This document shows, piece by piece, positions 17,591-25,483 of a stretch of 64,000 nt of DNA. The DNA is from Alphaproteobacteria bacterium UBA4588. GTDB lineage: Bacteria; Pseudomonadota; Alphaproteobacteria; Rhodobacterales; Rhodobacteraceae. Within the stretch, counting starts at the first letter, position 1; every line of letters begins with the position of its first letter. The DNA is taken from positions 434,001 to 498,000 of the forward strand of contig CAJJAW010000005.1 in assembly GCA_905182195.1 (NCBI GenBank). Direction: 5' to 3'. The notes under the pieces are model-generated. The model worked only from the letters and a program-made list of their open reading frames with translations, had not been told where the DNA came from and did no database searches. A program made the position numbers and the translations under genes.

Positions 17591-18146
17591 AATAGACCTC
17601 ATGATGGCGGTAGCATCCCAGGGTATGGTTGTTTAACAACCCGCAGGCTTCCATCCACGCGTAAACAATTGTTGGTCCACAAAATTTAAACCCTGCTTTC
17701 TTAAGATCTATTGATATTTGCAAACTGAGCGGCGACTGAGTTGGAACTTGGCCAAGGCTTTCATATCCTCCAACCAAAGGCGTGCCACCAACATAGGCCC
17801 ACATCCTATCAGAAAAAGGTATTTCTTCCGATAAGCGCAAATAGGCTTTTGCATTACCAATCGTTGCCTCGATTTTGCCACTGTGCCGAATGATACCAGA
17901 ATTCTGTAGCAAAACATTAACCTCCAAGGGCCCCCAGGTCGCAATCACTTCTGGGGAAAAATTTGCAAAGGCTTCCCTAAACGCATCGCGTTTTTTCAAT
18001 ATGGTGATCCAACTAAGACCTGCCTGGAACCCATCCAAGATCAACTTTTCCCAAAGGGCGCGGCTATCATACTCAGGTACCCCCCATTCTTGGTCGTGAT
18101 ATTTGCGATAGGTTTCATCAACTCCGGCCCAGCCACAACGTTCCAT
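17577..18146 (-). CDS. tag: DNA-3-methyladenine glycosylase I
   Basis: Base-excision repair enzyme removing 3-methyladenine from alkylated DNA. It has 189 residues from MERCGWAGVD. The zinc site is complete: Cys4, His17 (in YHDQEWG), His174 and Cys178 (in NHTLGCYRH). The block GLSWITILKKRDAFREAF and the FCGPTIVYAWMEACG helix are family hallmarks. A GGAG lies just before this ATG. An in-frame upstream extension of 27 codons exists but is unlike the family. Confidence 0.95.
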   Translation of the reverse strand: MERCGWAGVDETYRKYHDQEWGVPEYDSRALWEKLILDGFQAGLSWITILKKRDAFREAFANFSPEVIATWGPLEVNVLLQNSGIIRHSGKIEATIGNAKAYLRLSEEIPFSDRMWAYVGGTPLVGGYESLGQVPTQSPLSLQISIDLKKAGFKFCGPTIVYAWMEACGLLNNHTLGCYRHHEVYSMAR

Positions 18147-18293
18147 TTCATCTCCATTTTTCGTAGTATTTGGCCTGCTACATGATGTTGCCAATACTTT
18201 ACTAGGCCATCTAATAAGAGGAGCCATTGTCTTGAATTTGCCGCCGCGCAGCGTATTTCCGTTGCGTTTGCAGCATTTACGTATCCTCCCACA

Positions 18294-18322
18294 TTGTCAT
18301 TTTCATGTAAAATTCCTACAAA
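18294..18322 (+). promoter_or_regulatory. Candidate sigma-70-type promoter of phaA
   Basis: TTGTCA (5 of 6) and TACAAA (4 of 6) hexamers are separated by 17 bp and end about 80 bp before the phaA initiation site. The remainder of the 257-bp space between tag and phaA shows no gene. Confidence 0.35.
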
Positions 18323-18403
18323 CATACTAATTCACTGGCCAACTGCGTATATTCAAAAAATAATTTGTGCCAGCGTTAGACGTAATTAAAGAGGAGATCC
18401 TTT

Positions 18404-19582
18404 ATCACAAATATTGTAATCGTTTCTGCAGCCCGTACTGCAGTAGGCAGCTTTGGTGGGGCATTTGCTAAAACACCAGCCCATAATTTGGGGTCCTCCG
18501 TTTTACAAGCGGTGGTAGATCGCGCTGGAATTAATAAATCTGAGGTGAATGAAACAATTCTTGGTCAAGTTCTGACTGCGGGCCAGGGACAAAATCCTGC
18601 TCGGCAAGCCCATATTAACGCAGGCCTTCCAGTCGAAGCTGCTGCATGGAGCATTAACCAAGTGTGCGGTTCCGGCCTGCGTGCGGTGGCCCTTGCAGCA
18701 CAACACATCCAATTAGGTGACGCAAACATTATAGCCGCTGGTGGTCAAGAAAATATGACCTTATCCCCACATGTATCACATTTGCGCGGCGGAACAAAAA
18801 TGGGCGATGTCAAATATATTGACAGCATGATACGCGATGGTCTTTGGGATGCCTTCAACAACTATCATATGGGCCAAACTGCAGAGAACGTGGCCCAGAA
18901 GTGGAAAATTAGCCGTGATGTACAAGATGAATTCGCTGTGGCAAGTCAAAATAAAGCCGAAGCTGCCCAAAAGGCTGGCAAATTCGACGATGAAATCGCA
19001 GCCTTCAAAGTAAAATCCCACAAGGGTGATATCATTGTAGACGCCGACGAGTATATTCGTCACGGCGCCACAATAGAAGGAATGCACAAAATGCGACCTG
19101 CCTTTGTGCGTGATGGAGGCACTGTAACAGCTGCCAACGCCTCAGGTTTAAACGACGGTGCCGCTGCTGTTTTGTTAATGACAGCTGATGACGCAGAGAA
19201 ACGCGGCCTTGAACCATTAGCGCGCATTGCCAGCTACGCAACAGCCGGACTTGATCCCACGATCATGGGGGTTGGCCCAATTTACGCAAGCCGCAAAGCT
19301 CTCGACAGGGCCGGTTGGTCAGTTGTCGATCTGGACTTGGTTGAGGCCAACGAAGCCTTCGCAGCGCAAGCCTGTGCAGTAAATAAAGATATGGATTGGG
19401 ATCCCGCAATCGTAAACGTGAATGGCGGCGCAATTGCGATTGGCCACCCAATCGGAGCTTCAGGCTGTCGGATTTTAAACACACTGCTTTTTGAGATGCA
19501 GCGGCGCAGCGCCAAACGTGGGTTGGCCACATTGTGTATTGGCGGCGGCATGGGAGTTGCCATGTGCCTTGAGCGTCCATAA
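18404..19582 (+). CDS. phaA: Acetyl-CoA acetyltransferase (beta-ketothiolase), apparent ATC start
   Basis: Condenses two acetyl-CoA to acetoacetyl-CoA, the first step of polyhydroxybutyrate synthesis. The 392-residue reading frame matches thiolase length. The acyl-carrying cysteine is in NQVCGSGLR (Cys88); GHPIGASG supplies the catalytic histidine near 348 and [10 protein letters not shown] the second cysteine near 378. The conserved N-terminus [18 protein letters not shown] lies upstream of the first canonical start codon in frame, a TTG at 18488. At the expected initiation position the codon is ATC, seven bases after a perfect AGGAG (18392-18396); the frame is closed by TAA at 18383. Either ATC is used, or this is a mutation or sequencing error. 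It precedes phaB. Confidence 0.9.
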   Translation: MTNIVIVSAARTAVGSFGGAFAKTPAHNLGSSVLQAVVDRAGINKSEVNETILGQVLTAGQGQNPARQAHINAGLPVEAAAWSINQVCGSGLRAVALAAQHIQLGDANIIAAGGQENMTLSPHVSHLRGGTKMGDVKYIDSMIRDGLWDAFNNYHMGQTAENVAQKWKISRDVQDEFAVASQNKAEAAQKAGKFDDEIAAFKVKSHKGDIIVDADEYIRHGATIEGMHKMRPAFVRDGGTVTAANASGLNDGAAAVLLMTADDAEKRGLEPLARIASYATAGLDPTIMGVGPIYASRKALDRAGWSVVDLDLVEANEAFAAQACAVNKDMDWDPAIVNVNGGAIAIGHPIGASGCRILNTLLFEMQRRSAKRGLATLCIGGGMGVAMCLERP

Positions 19583-19670
19583 ATTAAATCTGTCTTTACT
19601 ACCCCTTGATAAAGCCAGTGCTCCAAAAATTCCAACTTAATCCAGTCCATGACACATGAAGAATTCGTCG

Positions 19671-19685
19671 CGCAATATTATTGCG
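19671..19685. promoter_or_regulatory. Perfect 15-bp palindrome upstream of phaB
   Basis: CGCAATA and TATTGCG arms flank a single T. It lies about 60 bp before the phaB start codon, just upstream of an AT-rich stretch that could hold the -10 region. The dyad symmetry is what a dimeric repressor operator looks like; a PhaR-type regulator is one possibility, but I cannot match a known consensus. Confidence 0.45.
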
Positions 19686-19743
19686 TATTTCTTTTAAATA
19701 TAGTAATTACATTTCGTAATCATTATTTATATAGGAAGAAATC

Positions 19744-20466
19744 ATGTCACGTGTCGCTCTAGTAACCGGAGGTTCCCGAGGTATCGGCGCCGCCATTTCC
19801 ACCGCCTTAAAAGCTGAGGGCTATACTGTAGCTGCAACATACGCCGGGAATGACCAAAAAGCCGAAGCATTCACCGGAAAGACTGGTATTAAAACCTACA
19901 AGTGGGACGTATCTGACTATGAAACTTGCGTAACCGGAATTGCTGCCGTTGAAGCAGATTTGGGGCCTGTCGATGTTTTGGTCAACAACGCTGGTATTAC
20001 TCGCGACGCTCCATTTCATAAAATGAGCCGAGAGCAGTGGGATGAGGTAATCCGGACAAACCTGGATGGTGTATTCAACATGACGCATCCTCTGTGGAAC
20101 GGCATGCGGGAACGTAAATTCGGTCGCGTAATTAATATTTCGTCCATCAATGGTCAAAAAGGTCAGTTTGCTCAGGCTAATTATTCGGCCGCTAAGGCAG
20201 GCGACATCGGTTTTACTAAGGCCCTTGCTCAAGAGGGCGCTCGTGCAGGCATTACAGTTAATGCAATATGTCCAGGCTACATCGCAACAGAAATGGTTAT
20301 GGCCGTGCCGGAAAAGATCCGTGACAGTATCGTTGCGCAAATTCCAACAGGCCGCCTTGGCGAAGCCAGCGAAATTGCGCGTTGTGTTGTCTTTTTGGTC
20401 TCCGATGATGCAGGCTTCATCACAGGCTCAACCCTCACCGCAAACGGTGGGCAATATATCACGTGA
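19744..20466 (+). CDS. phaB: Acetoacetyl-CoA reductase
   Basis: NADPH-dependent SDR that reduces acetoacetyl-CoA to (R)-3-hydroxybutyryl-CoA for polyhydroxybutyrate synthesis. The 240-residue length is exact for the family. The cofactor motif TGGSRGIG is at 8-15, NNAGITRD at 81-88, and the catalytic Ser, Tyr147 and Lys151 are in NISSINGQKGQ and YSAAK. VNAICPGYIATEM and a C-terminal TLTANGGQYI agree with PhaB. AGGA precedes the ATG. It follows phaA at 161 bp, wide enough for its own promoter. The synthase phaC is not in the window. Confidence 0.95.
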   Translation: MSRVALVTGGSRGIGAAISTALKAEGYTVAATYAGNDQKAEAFTGKTGIKTYKWDVSDYETCVTGIAAVEADLGPVDVLVNNAGITRDAPFHKMSREQWDEVIRTNLDGVFNMTHPLWNGMRERKFGRVINISSINGQKGQFAQANYSAAKAGDIGFTKALAQEGARAGITVNAICPGYIATEMVMAVPEKIRDSIVAQIPTGRLGEASEIARCVVFLVSDDAGFITGSTLTANGGQYIT

Positions 20467-20545
20467 TTTTAGGATCAAAATGCAAAACAAAGAATTTCTA
20501 CCTCTAGCGGTGGCCACTCTAACATTTACCGACACTAGATCCTAA

Positions 20546-20713
20546 TTACATCCCAGATAATCGGGATATTTCCTCCTTAAGAAGCAGTTTTTTCTTTTTT
20601 AATTCTGCAACCTGCAAATGGTCTGCAGAAGGATATTTCTGAACGATTTCCACCTCTTGGGCAAGTCTCATATGCTTGCGTTGCAACTCAGTGATTCTGG
20701 AATTTAGGTTCAT
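20546..20713 (-). CDS. DUF465 (YdcH-like) small protein
   Basis: A 55-residue cytoplasmic helical protein of the DUF465/YdcH family, starting MNLNSRITELQRKHMRLAQE and containing the recognisable KKKKLLLKEEISRL end. The function is unknown. A GGAGG lies four bases before the chosen ATG; the in-frame upstream start would add 14 residues lacking conservation. It probably forms a single gene, since the next minus-strand gene upstream starts 75 bp beyond a gap. Confidence 0.85.
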   Translation of the reverse strand: MNLNSRITELQRKHMRLAQEVEIVQKYPSADHLQVAELKKKKLLLKEEISRLSGM

Positions 20714-20830
20714 GGTTCCTCCTCTCGATTTGCGTGTATGTAGATTCGACCACATAAAGTTTAATCTGTCACGCTATTGTTGACGCCTATCATCATTAGT
20801 CCGCCATTTGCGCAAAAGGTTGCTCATCGA

Positions 20831-21580
20831 TTAACTATGCCAGAGAAATTCAGCGCCATCCCGTAATACTGCGGAGATTTCTGGCGCGTAATCTGGCTGA
20901 TCCTGAACATGCTCCAGACCAGAATGCAGGTTTCGCGTCGGTAATAGTTTAAATGCAGCTCGGCCAGCTTTGCGGGCTCGCACCAGAACCAAATGCGGTG
21001 CACGCCCATCTCGTGGGGCAAGCGGTTGTACCGACACAGACCCTAAACGCTCGGCAAGACCAGCCAAGATGTCGGGTAATCTCTCAACCCGTTGTATCAG
21101 CGTTAAATATCCTCTTGGCCGTAGGCGTTTAGCGGCAGTATCCACCCAATGAGAAAGCGCTACCACTTCAGCGCGACCAGATGCACGCCCAGCATCTGGC
21201 GAAATCGATGAGGAGTTTGCCTCAAAATAGGGTGGGTTCATAATAATTTGGTGAAATTCATGGCCATTAAACGGGGTTGGCCGGGCTGATACATCGCCCA
21301 CCTGTACCTCAAATTCAAAGTTATTTTGAGCCGCATTATCACGCGCAATCTGTGCATATTCAGAAAGAATCTCAACACCATGCAATCGAACCTCCGGCAC
21401 GCGTGCCATCAAACACATGCTAGCCACCCCAACGCCACATCCAAGCTCCAGCACCTTTTCACCAGGTTTTGCTGGGCAAGCTGCGGCCAACAGCACAGGG
21501 TCAATACCTGCGCGGTATCCTGTTTTGGGTTGGGAAAGCTGAAGTCGGCCGCCGAGAAAACCGTCTTGGGTGATGTCCAC
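20831..21580 (-). CDS. tRNA1(Val) (adenine-N6)-methyltransferase-like enzyme
   Basis: S-adenosylmethionine-dependent methyltransferase of 249 residues. SAM-binding motif I is LELGCGVG at 44-51, and the N6-adenine/N-methyltransferase motif NPPYF is at 115-119. The N-terminus with QPKTGYRAGIDPVLLAAA matches the YfiC/TrmN6 family, which methylates A37 of tRNA1(Val). Alphaproteobacterial members are rarely characterised, so the substrate is inferred. It starts at GTG, sharing one base with the stop of the DUF2007 gene (TAGTG), so translation is coupled. Confidence 0.8.
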   Translation of the reverse strand: MDITQDGFLGGRLQLSQPKTGYRAGIDPVLLAAACPAKPGEKVLELGCGVGVASMCLMARVPEVRLHGVEILSEYAQIARDNAAQNNFEFEVQVGDVSARPTPFNGHEFHQIIMNPPYFEANSSSISPDAGRASGRAEVVALSHWVDTAAKRLRPRGYLTLIQRVERLPDILAGLAERLGSVSVQPLAPRDGRAPHLVLVRARKAGRAAFKLLPTRNLHSGLEHVQDQPDYAPEISAVLRDGAEFLWHS

Positions 21581-21795
21581 TATTGGCCCAAATCTATATT
21601 ATTATCGCGCATCACAGCAGTTGCTACTAAGTGGTCACAATCTGCAACCATAAGCCGCCGCGGCAATATTCCAATGCTACCCTCAAGGATGCTGCTATTT
21701 ACGTCAAATTCGAAGCAGGCTATGCCTTCACCTCGTAAAAGAACTTGAGCAAATGCTATTGAAGTTAGTTCAGTGGTCCGTAATAATTCTTTCAT
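21580..21795 (-). CDS. DUF2007 family protein
   Basis: A 71-residue protein beginning MKELLRTTELTSIAFAQVLL and ending LMVADCDHLVATAVMRDNNI. This is the DUF2007 (putative signal-transducing protein) pattern, which resembles a PII-like fold; biochemical function is unknown. It is directly coupled to the methyltransferase downstream and diverges from the polyprenyl diphosphate synthase gene with 58 bp between start codons. Confidence 0.85.
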   Translation of the reverse strand: MKELLRTTELTSIAFAQVLLRGEGIACFEFDVNSSILEGSIGILPRRLMVADCDHLVATAVMRDNNIDLGQ

Positions 21796-21853
21796 GGCTT
21801 ATTACATAGGGTCAGCGCTATGTGTTTGTCGAGACATTTAGGAAAAGTAACGC

Positions 21854-22852
21854 ATGTCATTGGATCACTCACTATCAAAACCTTATGACCGTCTCGCATT
21901 TGCGTTATCAGATAACATGGCACAGGTGAATGCATTGATCCAGTTACGCATGGCCTCTGAGCACGCTCCGCGAATACCTGAAGTAACAGCCCACTTGATT
22001 AATGCCGGCGGTAAGCGCTTGCGCCCAATGCTAACACTGGCAGCCGCTCAAATGTGTGGCTATGCCGGGCCTTATCATGTGCATCTTGCTGCGACTGTTG
22101 AGTTTATTCATACAGCCACGCTTTTACACGATGATGTTGTTGATGAAAGCACCCAACGCCGGGGCCGACCAACGGCTAATCTTCTGTGGGACAATCAATC
22201 CAGTGTCTTGGTTGGTGATTATTTATTTTCGCGGGCTTTCCAGCTGATGGTTGAAACCAAAAATTTGCAGGTCTTGGACATTCTTGCGAATGCATCTGCA
22301 ACCATTGCTGAGGGCGAAGTGTTACAACTCTCCGCGGCAAAAAATTTAGCTACCACTGAGGAAGTTTATTTCAAGGTAATAAGAGGAAAAACAGCGGCAT
22401 TGTTTGCAGCAGCCATGGAAGTAGGCGCTGTAATTGCAGATCAAGATGATAAGATCGTACAAGCTTTATATGATTATGGTGATGCGTTGGGTATCTCGTT
22501 TCAGATTGTGGATGATCTGTTGGATTATACAGGGACCAAATCGACTGGAAAAAGCATTGGAGATGATTTCAGGGAGTGTAAGCTGACTCTGCCTGTAATA
22601 AAGGCCGTAAAAATGGCTGATAACAATGAGCTACTTTTTTGGAAGAAATGCATTGTAAAAGGGAAGCAAGAAGCAAGTGATCTTGATCATGCCTTGGAAA
22701 TAATGCACCGTCACAATACTTTATACGAAACACGCGTGCAGGCGCTGTTTTGGGCCAATAAAGCTAAAGCTGCACTTGCTATTGTGCCTGAGCATGAGTT
22801 GAAAAAGATGCTCATAGATTTGTCAGATTATGTGGTAGCCCGCATTAATTAG
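21854..22852 (+). CDS. ispB: All-trans polyprenyl diphosphate synthase (octa/decaprenyl)
   Basis: Makes the long isoprenoid tail of ubiquinone by adding isopentenyl diphosphate units to an allylic starter. It has 332 residues. Both aspartate-rich motifs are present: DDVVD at 93-97 in ATLLHDDVVDES and DDLLD at 220-224 in QIVDDLLDY. GGKRLRPMLTLAAA lies ahead of the first. The residues before the first motif are small, as expected for a long-chain enzyme; whether it makes C40 or C50 cannot be read. Alphaproteobacterial use of Q-10 suggests decaprenyl. Its 3' end overlaps ispE by 8 bp on the other strand. Confidence 0.92.
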   Translation: MSLDHSLSKPYDRLAFALSDNMAQVNALIQLRMASEHAPRIPEVTAHLINAGGKRLRPMLTLAAAQMCGYAGPYHVHLAATVEFIHTATLLHDDVVDESTQRRGRPTANLLWDNQSSVLVGDYLFSRAFQLMVETKNLQVLDILANASATIAEGEVLQLSAAKNLATTEEVYFKVIRGKTAALFAAAMEVGAVIADQDDKIVQALYDYGDALGISFQIVDDLLDYTGTKSTGKSIGDDFRECKLTLPVIKAVKMADNNELLFWKKCIVKGKQEASDLDHALEIMHRHNTLYETRVQALFWANKAKAALAIVPEHELKKMLIDLSDYVVARIN

Positions 22853-23675
22853 TTATAAACGGTCCTGTGGCTGTCCACCAACTTGGATGAGAATGCTTAA
22901 TCTCTTGAGCACAGGTCTTAGCAGCCTCTAAAGTTTCAAATATTGCAAAACACGAGGCCCCAGAACCTGACATACGACTAAAAATTGGATTATGCTCCTG
23001 CAATTGGCTTAACACAGATGCAATCACAGGCTCCGCCATTATTGCCGGTGATTGCAAATCATTGCGCTGTTGTGTGAGCCAGTATAGCCAATCCGAGTGG
23101 GCATTGGGAATTGGGTCCAGGGCAGGGTTTGACTTTGACATGAGTTGATTAAAAATTAAGGCTGTTGAGACTGCCTCACCAGAATTAACTAAGCATACAT
23201 AAAGCGGGGGGATATTCTGTACGGTCGAAATAAGATCACCGACCCCCTGCATCAAAACAGGCTTGGATTCCATACATGCTGGCACATCCGCACCCAGTGC
23301 TAGTTGCTCAGCAATACGCGGCAATGGTAACTCCCAAAGCTGGCCCATCGCTTTGAGCGTCGCGGCTGCATCAGCACTGCCACCGCCGATGCCTGAGGCA
23401 ATCGGCATGTTTTTATGTAGAATGATTTCAGTGGCGCAACCAGCGGGAAACAAATGTGCCGCTCTTAGTACCAAATTATCCTCAGTCAAATGCATGTTTT
23501 CCAATTGGGGTCCAATGATCCGTAACGTGGTTTGTGCAGCTTTGCGCAACTCAACCCACTCACCACATTCTAGAAATACCACCAAACTGTCCAACATGTG
23601 CAGACCATCAGGACGCTGCCCCAACACATGTAAACATAGATTAATTTTGGCTGGGGCACTAACCCTAATTGCCAT
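22845..23675 (-). CDS. ispE: 4-diphosphocytidyl-2-C-methyl-D-erythritol kinase
   Basis: GHMP kinase of the MEP pathway, phosphorylating CDP-methylerythritol. It has 276 residues. The N-terminus APAKINLCLHVLGQRPDG and the ATP-binding PIASGIGGGSADAAATL (near 93-109) are diagnostic, and the C-terminal RMSGSGASCFAIFE is the third GHMP motif. The ATG overlaps the end of the TPR protein gene by 11 bp, so the two are translationally linked. The isoprenoid link to the convergent polyprenyl synthase is a common neighbourhood. Confidence 0.95.
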   Translation of the reverse strand: MAIRVSAPAKINLCLHVLGQRPDGLHMLDSLVVFLECGEWVELRKAAQTTLRIIGPQLENMHLTEDNLVLRAAHLFPAGCATEIILHKNMPIASGIGGGSADAAATLKAMGQLWELPLPRIAEQLALGADVPACMESKPVLMQGVGDLISTVQNIPPLYVCLVNSGEAVSTALIFNQLMSKSNPALDPIPNAHSDWLYWLTQQRNDLQSPAIMAEPVIASVLSQLQEHNPIFSRMSGSGASCFAIFETLEAAKTCAQEIKHSHPSWWTATGPFITN

Positions 23676-25377
23676 CGGCCATCTTCAGCGGTGGCGCGCC
23701 TTCCCGAGCTAAAACAGCATCAAGACCAATATCCAGCTTGAGCTGCATTCTAATCGGGTTGATATCTTCAGAACCTATGGCTTCAGTCACAAAACTCAAA
23801 GCTCTGAGCCACTGAAACCGAGCTTCAGTTTTGCGGCCTACAGCCCAATAAACATCACCCAGATGATTGTTAACGACAGGATCAGTAGCCATCAGCTCAA
23901 CTGCACGCTCCATGTTGACAATAGCCCGCTTATAGTAACCAAGTCTAAATTGCACCCATCCTAAGCTGTCGATTATATAGCCGGCCTTAGGTTGCGCCAG
24001 AACGGCTCGTTCAATCATGGACAAAGCTTCTTTCAGCCGCTCGCCCCGTTCAACTAACGAATACCCTACATAATTCAGCACTTGAAATTGATTTGGTGAT
24101 AATGCAAGTGCGCGGTCAAAGTCGCTCAGGCCCAGCTCCCAATTACCCAGCCGATCATGCGCGGTGCCACGGACATAATGAATATACCAATGCTTGGGCC
24201 TTGAGTGGTCAATCATATCAATAGCAATATCATAACTGCCAATGGCACGCTCATATTGACTGTCTTGACGCAGGAACTCACCCAAAGCTTCATGAACCTG
24301 ACGTACATTAGGAAATGACTCCGCCAACTGCGCCAAGACTTCAATCCCCATTTCTAGTTTATCGATTTTGGAAAGCGCCTGCGCCCTGCCCAATTCTGCG
24401 CTTACAAAAGCAGGGTGACTGCGCGGCACTGCATCATAAGCCTCAATAGCCAAGCCGTAATTTCCAAGCCCTTCCAGTAATTTTGCCGACAATAAAAGTG
24501 CATTCACATTGTTGGGGGCCAAGTAGCTGGCCAAACGCGTATACAATAGAAGACCATCATTGCCTTCCCCGTTTTGTAAGGCAAGCGCGAGAAAAAATAA
24601 TACCTCACCGGCCCCTTCACTACCACTGCGCACCACATCAAAATCAACAGCAGCGCCAGCCTGCAGTTGTGCAATCATTGCACGCACCTCCTGCCCAGCA
24701 TCTTCACCATAAAGATCACTCAAAAAGTTGATGGCATCTGCTGAGCGATCAAGTTGCACCAAAATCTGGGCACGCGCCAAACTGGTACGAAATGGGACAG
24801 CCATCAGCGTTTGCTCTTTGACAGAAAATATAGCTTCTGCGCTTTCAAAATCACCCACAAGAGAGAATGCCAAAGCTTTTTGGTAAAGACCAAAGCTGCG
24901 CATACCCTGCTCTTTACTGGCTGTATCAAATGATTTCAAAGCATCCCTAACTCGCCCTAAACCCATCAACGCCCAACCCTTCAAGAGATCATCGACTGCG
25001 GCGCCAACAACAGAGGTTGATTCTAGCTGCGCCAAAGCAGCCTTATAATTCTCTGCCTTAAAGGACTGCGTAAGAAGCAAAATTTCAGATAGTTTGTTAC
25101 TATTAGGAACGGAACTCAGCGCCTTAGCAAGCATCTGGGCTTCCGAAACATCGCCCACAGCTAAAAAAGCTGACATAGTTTGCTCGATGAGTGCCACATC
25201 CAACGGCGATTGAACCAACGCGCGGGAAAAATATTCAACGGCAAATCCATAATCATGCGCAATGGCGGCCTGACGGGCCGCTAGGTAAGGCCCAGAGGCC
25301 TCTTGCGCCGCAGCACCCGTGATCAGCGCCCCACTCAAAATAACTGATTGTAAAACACTTATAAATCTATTTTTCAC
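23665..25377 (-). CDS. Secreted tetratricopeptide-repeat protein
   Basis: A 570-residue exported protein made almost entirely of TPR units. The start is a GTG preceded by GGGAG at six bases, giving a signal peptide (KNRFISVLQSVILSGALITG, then AAAQ). Repeats are visible from about residue 35 to 545, for example FAVEYFSRALVQSPLD, LSDFDRALALSPNQFQVLNY, and RAIVNMERAVELMATDPVVN near the end. Such alphaproteobacterial proteins are probably periplasmic or outer-membrane scaffolds; the partner is unknown. An ATG 30 codons upstream lacks a ribosome binding site and would hide the signal peptide. It lies between ETF-QO and ispE, overlapping ispE by 11 bp. Confidence 0.88.
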   Translation of the reverse strand: MKNRFISVLQSVILSGALITGAAAQEASGPYLAARQAAIAHDYGFAVEYFSRALVQSPLDVALIEQTMSAFLAVGDVSEAQMLAKALSSVPNSNKLSEILLLTQSFKAENYKAALAQLESTSVVGAAVDDLLKGWALMGLGRVRDALKSFDTASKEQGMRSFGLYQKALAFSLVGDFESAEAIFSVKEQTLMAVPFRTSLARAQILVQLDRSADAINFLSDLYGEDAGQEVRAMIAQLQAGAAVDFDVVRSGSEGAGEVLFFLALALQNGEGNDGLLLYTRLASYLAPNNVNALLLSAKLLEGLGNYGLAIEAYDAVPRSHPAFVSAELGRAQALSKIDKLEMGIEVLAQLAESFPNVRQVHEALGEFLRQDSQYERAIGSYDIAIDMIDHSRPKHWYIHYVRGTAHDRLGNWELGLSDFDRALALSPNQFQVLNYVGYSLVERGERLKEALSMIERAVLAQPKAGYIIDSLGWVQFRLGYYKRAIVNMERAVELMATDPVVNNHLGDVYWAVGRKTEARFQWLRALSFVTEAIGSEDINPIRMQLKLDIGLDAVLAREGAPPLKMADGN

Positions 25378-25483
25378 TGCAAGCTCCCTCGTACGAACAA
25401 TTCTAGGACCGCTGGGTGACAATGACAATTGCGATCGAACACCTTTTTTGAGAATAGTTATACTCATATTGTAAAGCTTCAAA

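Noticed and set aside
18488-19582. Shorter phaA starting at TTG 18488
   Set aside because: It would drop 28 residues of the conserved thiolase N-terminus and has no ribosome binding site at that codon.
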